Of a stretch of DNA of 64,000 nucleotides, positions 53,262-64,000 are shown in pieces. Made by a program: the position numbers and the translations under genes. Within the stretch, counting starts at the first letter, position 1. Each line of letters opens with the position of its first letter. This DNA is from Dirofilaria immitis (Eukaryota; Nematoda; Chromadorea; Rhabditida; Onchocercidae), in contig JAKNDB010000087.1 of the NCBI GenBank assembly GCA_024305405.1, positions 9,302,501 to 9,366,500 of the forward strand. Direction: 5' to 3'. The notes beneath the pieces are model-generated. The model searched no databases, was not told the DNA's origin, and saw nothing but the letters and a program-made list of their open reading frames with translations.

Positions 53262-56200
53262 AGGATAATTCGTTAGAAGAGGTGGTAAATAAATCTTGTC
53301 GTTCTATTGGTTCGAACTCCTAAAAGATTTATGAAGCTTCAATTAATAATTAAGTAGTTTCCTTTTTCTTGACATCATCAAAGTTATTTACTTAAAGTCG
53401 TATGGTACTGTTTGTTATTTGAAATGCATTCTTGTCATAATATTTTTGTAGATTTTCGTGAGTAAGTTACGGCTTTCCGTTTTTAAATAATAGATTCAGA
53501 ATAATGGCTTTTTAACTATTCTAAATCATTTCCATTATGGATTGGTTCTGTTCTCTTTCATTTTAGCTATTGTAGAATAAATACGACTAATACCCTTTGA
53601 TATTTTCCATTATTTATTTCAATTTCAATTCTTTCTAGCAGCCAACATTTAACAATGTTTGTTGTTTGCTCCGATTTTTTTCCAACATAATCTACGATTT
53701 AAATACAAAAAAACGATAATGATAGCAATAACTCGAAATAAACTCAATAATCAGCTTTTTATCAATGGATATCAGTAACAATGCCAAAGAAATGAGTAAT
53801 TCATTCTCAGTGTATAATTACAATTAATGGCATTAATAAATCCTTCTCATTTATAACTTTCCTTCCTCTTTATTCTTTATTATTTCACTTTCTGCTTGTT
53901 TAAAAAATGTGTCGGAAAATCCGAGGAAATTTGTGATTTAGTCAGGTTTCAGAAGTCTTTGGTTGATTTTAAATTTAATTTCTATCAGAATATTACCGAA
54001 TTTCATTATTTGCAAAACTTCTTTTACCGCCGCTGTTTGCTTCCTCTTATGTATATCAACAAATGTAAGCTAAATGTAGGAAAAGTGGCGTAGGAAAAAT
54101 GGCCTCCCGTTGCTTCCATCGGTTTCGCCATTTTGACATAACGTACCACAGATTTATTGCATGTATGTCTAGATAATCTTGTTTCTTTATCTCATATACC
54201 TCAGATGATACTTTTTGCCTATATCCAGCCTTACAAGGACATACAAATAGTATGTTATTTTTGGGGGTTGTTCAGTACAGTTCCAATGGTAAACAATTGA
54301 GCTACAGTCGAGCTCTCACATCTAACAGGTATGAAATCCTTCCGGGAGAAGCAACTCAAAAAACTCTTAGAAATCTATTTTCAAGGGATGGAACAATTTC
54401 TTCCTGTTGTCAATATTAACAGCTTCCGAACCAATTAATCTTCACAAACATAATTCAACATCAAGTCGTTCTCCCATAACAAGAAAGCTTTTTCGTATTA
54501 TCACGACAAAATAGCCTTCTATTGAATTAAGAATTAATTAATTAAATCAGATCAGGAAGATTCAATTCAAGTTTCCATACAAAGCATTCAGGTGTAAAAA
54601 GCAAGAAATTCTGTTGAATTCAAAATTGATTATGTTATTAGCAATATTCTGTTGAGAATGACACTGTGATATTATGAAGTGATTTAATCGTACATACAAA
54701 GGAAGATAATAAGCAATGTTCAGCTATACTTTTATTGACATGAATTTGTAAAGTAGAGTTTGTAGCAAATGGAAAGAATGAAATCGTCAAGCCAAGTGGA
54801 AATAATATTATATTATGGTGATCAGAAAGTGATTCCAATTAGATTGTCTCTACCGTTATTTAAATGAAAATTTCATAGAGTAGAAAGAAGGAATTTCAAT
54901 TGGCATGAACTACTACAATTCTTTCATTTCCTCAGCATACAATTACTATCCATAAAAAGCATCAAAAACAAACATTTCCAGTCTATTGTACTATATGTTA
55001 TAGAACAAATCAATTTAAATAAGAATAAAAACAACAAAATTCTAATATCAGAGAACAAATGAAGCACATAAATTATCATAATGAATACATCCTAATTTCT
55101 TCTCGACTATTCATCCTCAAATACAATCTACTACACAAAAGACGTTTTATTATATCACGTGATTTTTTACAATAAATGAAATGAATAGTAGGAAATACTG
55201 CGCAAATTAAAAGGAAATAGCAATTAATGAAAATCCTCCATGGAATAATGATTTTTCACCGAAAACTTCAACCAAATATGATGGCAAAAAACGAGCAAGA
55301 ATCATTCCAATTTCCAGTATGCCACAGTTCCAAGCTGCTTGAATTTAGGATCGACCATTCATCAGTTTTCATTCCTTTTGTTCTTTGTCTTCCACGTTTT
55401 TTCCTTATTTCTAAATATATTTGTTAGTTTAGACATAAAATAAGTTGTGACAGAAAAGTAAAATCAAGACTTAGCAAATTTCATGATACTTTCGAAAATA
55501 ACTCCAAAAAAAATTATTTTTCTATCAATCTTATTATGCAGAAGAAATAATCGAAAAGTGCGAACTTTGACTTTTACGACGTACACTATGGAATATCACA
55601 ACGTACATAACGAACATTGCATTAAATATAAACATTATCCAGATAAAGAGCACCTAAAATATTATAAGCAAATAAATACAACTAAATAATTCTCAATTGA
55701 AACTTACCATAACAACAAAAAAATGAAAGAACATTAATTACTGAGACATAGAGTTTTTGGTCAGTATTAAATTTTTAAAATATTTCTAAAAATCGGTTGA
55801 TACTAATAAGAATTCAGAAGTTCAAGTCTAAATTTAGGATTTGTTAAAAATTATTAAAATAGTATTGAAAGGTAACTTTCGCCAAGCTTTTCCTGTTGCA
55901 TTTGAAATCCCGCACTTTTTCTCCCAACTCATTTTCCATGCAGGAGATTTTCTAGCGCATAAATAATAATCGGAAATTCCGACCGCTAAAATTTAAATAA
56001 AAAATAAAAGAAATGAATGGCCTGTTTATAAATTCAATAAAATCGATAGAATTTTTATACGTGTCAAATATTGATAAAATTCATAAGAGTTCAATTTTTC
56101 CTAAAATTTCAATTTAAGTAAAAGCTGATTTATTCTAATGATAATTTCCAATATTTAGTACTGGCTATTTGTAACGTGGTGTAATGAATGGTATTGCAGA

Positions 56201-56353
56201 GATGTCAAAGCATTTATTCTGGAATTTCAGAGTCAGCTTAAATGAATGTTGGACGATAGAACACTCCATCCATAAATTGTTATCAAAGAATAATAATTAT
56301 TATTTGAAAGAAATCATTCTGGTCATTATTTGCGAGTTATCGATGAATCATAC

Positions 56354-57252
56354 CAAAAGTTAACAACCATACGAGAATGATTATATAGTATAGCCTTTTT
56401 GATTCGAAGAAAACATTGTATTTCGGGAAAATAAATGTCACAAAGCGATTTATCGCCAACAGAAATGTAGAATGGAATATGAGACAATATGAAAAAACAG
56501 TGATACTTAAAAATATTTGATCAATCCACAGCAGCTGGTTCGCTAAAATATAAGCAAATTAGATGCTTAAAAAAACTTGTTTCAAATGCTCTGATAAAAA
56601 TATTCCAATCTAACAAACTTTGAAATTGGGCATTTTACTCAAAATCGATTTGGCGCATATCGAAATTTGAAAATCCTGAATTATTAATTTTAATTATTTT
56701 GTATTCAATCTTTTAATTACAACTAAATTATTTCAACTACACACTTTTCATCGGAAGATATTTAATATAATTTTATCTCGAGAAAACTGCCAAACTGTCT
56801 GTCATTGAAGTATTTTGTACGTGGAGTAAGAAATCAAACACATTTTGTTCCTATTATAGTAATCTTTCATTCTTAGATTCCAAAATAAATATACCTATCG
56901 GATATAAATGAAACAGCTTACCACTTAAACTGTTTGCAATTTGTAATATTTCAGGCACATATCTCAGTTGTGGGAGAAAGCCTATCAAATTAGAAGCAAT
57001 TAGCTGTAATGCGATGTAAACAAATGCTCGACTGTAAGAATTATTTTTTCCTTTGCACAATAATACAGTAGCCATCAGAATATTACTGACAATACCATAT
57101 AGCAAAAAAGCAGTAAAAAGTAGAGCCGCTATGTATTTTGTAATTTTGTGATGTTTATCTCTTACGATAGCTTCATCTGCTATGCCTCTTTGTTGATGAG
57201 TTGAGGATAATATTAAAAATAGTATAATAATACAGTAGAAATGAGCCAACAT
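56354..57252 (-). CDS. Nematode 7TM chemoreceptor-like GPCR, 5' half only
   Basis: Exon 57252-56922 encodes a signal-like hydrophobic start, a first membrane span (AALLFTAFLLYGIVSNILMA) and a second (AFVYIALQLIASNLIGFLPQ). Exon 56542-56354 joins in phase and encodes a third span ending LLAINRFVTFIFPKYN, then a fourth (YYIILVWLLTF). The N-R-F...F-P-K motif after span three is typical of nematode serpentine receptors of the srx/srsx type, which sense environmental or internal ligands in neurons. The ATG at 57252 is one base past an AAATTTAG acceptor. After 56354 no open exon continues the frame, so spans five to seven are absent, hidden by frame errors, or the gene is a pseudogene. The repeat arm begins about 540 bp upstream. 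Confidence 0.6.
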
Positions 57253-57792
57253 TCTAAATTTCAGTATTGATAGGAAGGAAGAAATTTTAATTAGCACAAA
57301 ATTTCAGTGCTTGGAACAGGAGCTGTTAAAAACCGCAAATTTGAATTCCGAAATCGTAAATGGAGTTGATAATGAAAGTGTATTAATATTTAAAAAGTGA
57401 TAATAATTTAATTACAAACTGAGATTTCTCATTCTATTTTCAACCTCATTGAAACTGTCGACAGCAACCTTTAGGTTGAAATTGCGATTATTTTCATCCA
57501 TCAAATCAAATATTTAATGTTATTTTCATAGCTCAAAATGTCAACTATCAATTTATTTCAGTTCTTAACTAATTCAATTTGCATGGTAATTACTTTTCTT
57601 TCTTACGTAAATCAAAAGTAATCAGGCAATAACGCAACGATAGAGTAAAGTAAATTTGAAAACAATGTGCGAAAATAGATTACTTATTATTTACTGTAAC
57701 ATTTAATTATCGACCTCAAAATTACTACTGTAGAAGTATTTGCGGTTTGAACTGCACCAAATAAAAGATTGGGCAAAACAATAAAGTATGTT
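57253..57792. other. Upstream region of chemoreceptor-like gene
   Basis: 540 bp between the receptor start and the right repeat arm. No gene; the bases adjoining the arm are loosely similar to the sequence adjoining the left arm. Confidence 0.4.
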
Positions 57793-59632
57793 TTTGTGAG
57801 ATCATTTTGATCGTCATATTCAATAACTATTGAATCGAAATTATCCGTTCGTGAAGATTCAGACGCAACTTTTGTATTATATGTAAAATACTAATCAATT
57901 CTTGGAGATAATTTAAAAAATTAATGAAAAAAACCCATAATTTCGTTCTATAATAGCTACTACTTTTTCATTTCTTCACTTTTAACATTAAATTTAACAT
58001 ATATAGATATTATAAGTGTGAATGCTTATATGAATGACAGTGTTCGACATCTTATACATAAGTTTCGTCATCATTAATCATTTGCAATAAATGATGCTGA
58101 TTATCATTTCTCGGAATAGTCAAATTTGTATAAAGATAGAATAATAGATAGAATGAGAATTTTGCTAAATTCGTTGGAACGAATAATTCGAGAATATTGT
58201 CCATTGGTATTCTAGTGAATGAAAAGAGAAATATTTGCTTACGACGTACTGAATATCTAATCAATTTCAATGTAATCAATACGAAACATCAAATTGCTGC
58301 TGGGAATATGATATTGGCTTCGATGAATTTAAAATGTATTTCGAAGTGTTAAAAATTGATCTGATACGGTCTTGCTATTTACTGTTACTCATTCAATTAG
58401 ACTCTCAAAAGTTTGTTTAAAAAGTGACACAGTACGAGAAATTCCATATAAAGATATGGAATTTTTTTTTGTCATAAAATAATAAAACAGGATTTTTTGG
58501 CTACTTCATAAGTATTTATATCATTCCTAAAGAGATCCACTCAATGGAATAAAAGATGAACCGTAGATGACCAAATACCTTGCACATTGTAATCGGCTGA
58601 ATAGCAATCGAGCCGTGAATATTTATATTTACTAACTTTAGCAATCATTAGTTATCACCTATTATCTTTCGGTGCTTGTTGATTATCATTTTTTACCTAT
58701 TGTGGTATGCATTGTACGTACTGTGATATTTGATTTTTAACAAACAAAGTTATGAATTGAAGTGATGATTAGTACGGTTATTGACGGAATACTTGTTCAA
58801 AATGTCCAATCTGCCTTTTTTTTTTGTTTCAGAACCCATAATAGTTTAATTATAAAGTTCCATATATATTTTTTTAAAAATTTTTTAGAATCATTTTTAC
58901 TGAAGATAGAATTAGTGACTCTATTATTATCAGAAAATTATATAAATAACGAGTATCACGTCATCAATGCATATCAACATGTTTATATTAACATTGAGAA
59001 AATGGCTTCTTGATTAATTATAAAAATTATATTTATAATATAATTCCTTTATTCTAATAAAATTAAACCTACGCATATTGCTAGGAATTAATCAACAAAA
59101 TATAAACAAATATGTTTTTCTTAAGTCTGAAATGAGTTAAATGATAAAGTAAGAAATATGAACATATTTGATGAACCACTCTATATGTTTTATAAAATTA
59201 TCTTCCAATTTATTATTACAGTCTGCAAATCTCATAACATCATATAGTTACGATCAGTTCTGCTACACACCATTTCTGATAAATATGGATCAATTTGTGC
59301 ATGTCGAAGTTTTATATGAGAGTTTCCATAGTAATATAGTAAAATCAAGTACTATAGTTAACTTGAATTTTAAAAAACTTTAAATGAAGGAAGATTTATA
59401 CTGAAATTTTATTCTTTAGATGATCTTTATGTCGTAAAAATATTGTAAGTAATTTATGCTTTAAGAAATTTGAACGGACAAAAATGATATTCATCAAATC
59501 TTTACAATGTAAAGGAAAGCAATCATAGAATTATTTTTGAGACAAAATAGAAAAATTACTGCAACATTATTTTAATGAAACATTATTTTTTGTTTTTGCA
59601 CTTTATCAAATTCATTCAAATTGTTTGATGAA
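57793..59632 (-). repeat. Right arm of large inverted repeat
   Basis: 1840 bp that is the reverse complement of 48753-50595 with only about three single-base indels noted. It carries copy 2 of the 75-codon frame (58052-58279, minus) and copy 2 of the 71-codon frame (59168-59383, plus; partner 49003-49218, minus). Beyond 59632 a related but diverged block continues (a shared TCTCTGTTAACA and TTATTGATAACAA). Confidence 0.92.
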
Positions 59633-61691
59633 TGCAGCGCGTTTAAAACAAATGAGATTAGTGTTAACAGAGATAATATTTTGTTATCAATAATTCTCTC
59701 ATCTTTATACAGAACATAATATTTTAATTTAATGGGTGAATATTTTTTCCATTTTCAATCGTTAATATAATTATCAGTTTATTTATTTTCATATTCCTAT
59801 TATCTATTTCGTATTCTTATTTTAATCATTCAAAATGTTTGTATATCTAAATTTATTCGTGTTGTTATTATAAGATTGAAATGGCAATGAAAATAATAAA
59901 AATTTAATATCAGAAAATGAATTAAAATTGTCATAATGAACTTTTCAGTATTTTTCAGCACTTTTTTTATTAACAAATTATTAACTTTTTTCTGAATCGA
60001 AAAAATTTTTTAATCTTTTCATCTTTTTCCATTTTTGTTTGCATACTTTTTATTAAATTTTGCCGAATTGTTTAATCAAAAGTACAAAATAAAATGTCAA
60101 AAAATTGGTAATTTGTATTATAGCTTAAGTGTAGTGAGAAATGTTTATTTCAAGATATTTTTAATTGGAAAATTTTTATTTCCTAAACTATTATAATTAT
60201 ATTAATTTCATTAATGTGGATTGATCCAATTGTCGTTTTCCTTCTGATAATATTATTTATACTCATAATTCAATAATTAATTAATCTAATATAGTGAGGT
60301 TTGAAAGCATAATAAAAATTGAAGCAAAAGTACAAGTGAAAAAATATATGGAAGTATACATGTCATAAATGTCATGAAACTTAATGATATGTGGAAATAA
60401 TAATACGACCAAGAAATAATTCATTTGTAAGCCGTTGAAGTTTTCGAAGAGTAGAAAGAAAAAATATGAAATCATAAAATTTGGAATTTATAATTTTTCA
60501 TGGAATAATTAATTGTTTAGAATAATTATTAACCATAAAAGTGGATAGGAATTCCCAAGTGAAAAGAAATTGTGAAATGGCATTAATAAATAATACAACG
60601 ACATTTTTGGTATCTCATCATTCATCAAATATTTTTCCTTTCTATTTCGTTTGATTTTCGCTCAAACATGTAACCAACACATTCCATTTTGTTTTGTTTT
60701 TTTAATGTTATCACAGTTAATGTTATAAATATATATGCATATATCCATTTTTCAAAATATATTTATATTTTTCTGTATTTCTTTAATATTATGCAGTATT
60801 TTAATATATATTAGAAATTATAAAATAGGATAGAAAAGATTAAGAGTTAAAATAAATCATTGTTAATTATTTAGTTCTAAAATTTAATCAGTTAATTCCA
60901 AATGTCGAATAGTTCAATGTTGACCCCATGGTTTTCACCAGTATGATGTATTTGAATTATTAAATTGTTTAAATATTTTACCATAACATAATGCTCAATA
61001 ATTATAACCTGAATTAAAGGAGAATAAAAGAAAGAAAAGAAAAGAAACAGTGAATTAGTGAGTGCTATGAAAAGTTTATTATCAATAGCAGTTATCAATC
61101 AGTTTTTATCGATCGCATTCACCCCATTTACTACCAAATTAGATTGCAATTTTATTCATTTTACTCCCTTTATATGACATGGTTTTAAGAAAATAATTTG
61201 TCGTATCATCATTCTTCTTTTTACAATTTTAATTTAAAAATAATTCTTCATTGCTTTTCATTTCGTATTGTTTTTATTTTAACGAACAGTTTTAGCAGCA
61301 GTAAATTTAAAATTGTTGAACATCAACTGTTTAAGAATATTACGTTTGTTTCAACTATTTGATAAAATAATTTATATTGTAATGGTATGTTCATTTTTCT
61401 TCATATTATTTTTACATAAAAATAGCGTACGTATCACTACTTCATAACTTTAATCTGATACGAATATTGCAATAATAATAAATTTCGCTATTAAAATGTT
61501 TTTTCCTTTTTCTTACATAAATTTCGAAAACGATATGAGAATATTTTTTAATCTTTTTTATTTTCGAACAAAATTGTTTTCCATTGTCAAAGTTATCAAA
61601 TTGCAAAAGATGAAATTGCTTGATGCTATTGCAGGAATCAATGCAAGAATCTGTACGGGAAGTGGACAAAATTTCGTTACAAAAAAAAATT
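59633..61691. other. Intergenic, no gene seen
   Basis: 2 kb of very AT-rich DNA between the right arm and the lipid phosphate phosphatase gene. No recognisable exon. Confidence 0.45.
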
Positions 61692-63970
<2,279 letters not shown>

Positions 63971-64000
63971 GTAAGTTAAAAATTTAGAAATTTGTACCTT

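Larger units (their letters stand above)
50596..56353. other. Spacer of the inverted repeat, mostly non-coding
   Basis: About 5.8 kb of AT-rich DNA between the left arm and the receptor-like gene. It contains a 35-bp minisatellite and one small secreted-looking frame, listed separately. The 3' exons expected for the chemoreceptor (fifth to seventh membrane spans) should be near its right end but could not be chained. Confidence 0.4.

Noticed and set aside
48753..59632. A complete DNA transposon with 1.84-kb terminal inverted repeats
   Set aside because: No transposase or integrase domain was recognised in the spacer, and similarity continues past the arm ends, unlike a bounded element.

Overview
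The window is eukaryotic nuclear DNA: strongly AT-rich, with short coding exons, long AT-rich introns and GT-AG splice sites. Several genes have a TTTCAG-type acceptor a few bases before the ATG, as expected for nematode spliced-leader trans-splicing. A cox1-like fragment of mitochondrial origin with the T-rich coding strand of nematode mtDNA lies in one intron. I infer a nematode, probably a spirurid/filarial type; the species cannot be fixed from the sequence alone. The provided reading frames are mostly single exons, so the gene models here were built by chaining exons by splice phase and recognisable protein motifs.

Layout, left to right. 1-2638 (+): 3' part of a LAPTM4-like lysosomal membrane protein. 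3172-11034 (-): mitochondrial DNA polymerase gamma catalytic subunit. 11779-13277 (-): TRAPPC5, complete in five exons. 14905-20417 (-): HMG box plus Maelstrom domain protein with a long, frame-disrupted tail. 21113-30209 (+): Integrator subunit 8, divergent from the Maelstrom gene across a ~0.7 kb shared upstream region. One INTS8 intron holds a ~0.65 kb element with 31-bp terminal inverted repeats, and the cox1-like fragment is inside it. 32505-36456 (-): meteorin-like secreted protein. 40764-46467 (-): multi-PAN/apple domain secreted protein with an Asp/Asn-rich and Thr-rich centre. 48753-50595 and 57793-59632: the two near-identical arms (~1.84 kb) of a large inverted repeat with a 7.2 kb spacer. 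56354-57252 (-): 5' half of a nematode-type chemoreceptor (7TM) in that spacer. 61692-63970 (+): lipid phosphate phosphatase (PAP2), running off the right edge.

The left half is compact housekeeping (mtDNA replication, vesicle tethering, RNA 3'-end processing, small-RNA/germline). The right half is gene-poor, rich in micro- and minisatellites, and carries cell-surface or secreted genes. Nothing suggests that the genes form one pathway. Reading frames of POLG, INTS8, the Maelstrom gene and PLPP each break at points where one added base restores the conserved protein. Some of these lie in homopolymers, so they look more like assembly single-base deletions than decayed genes.
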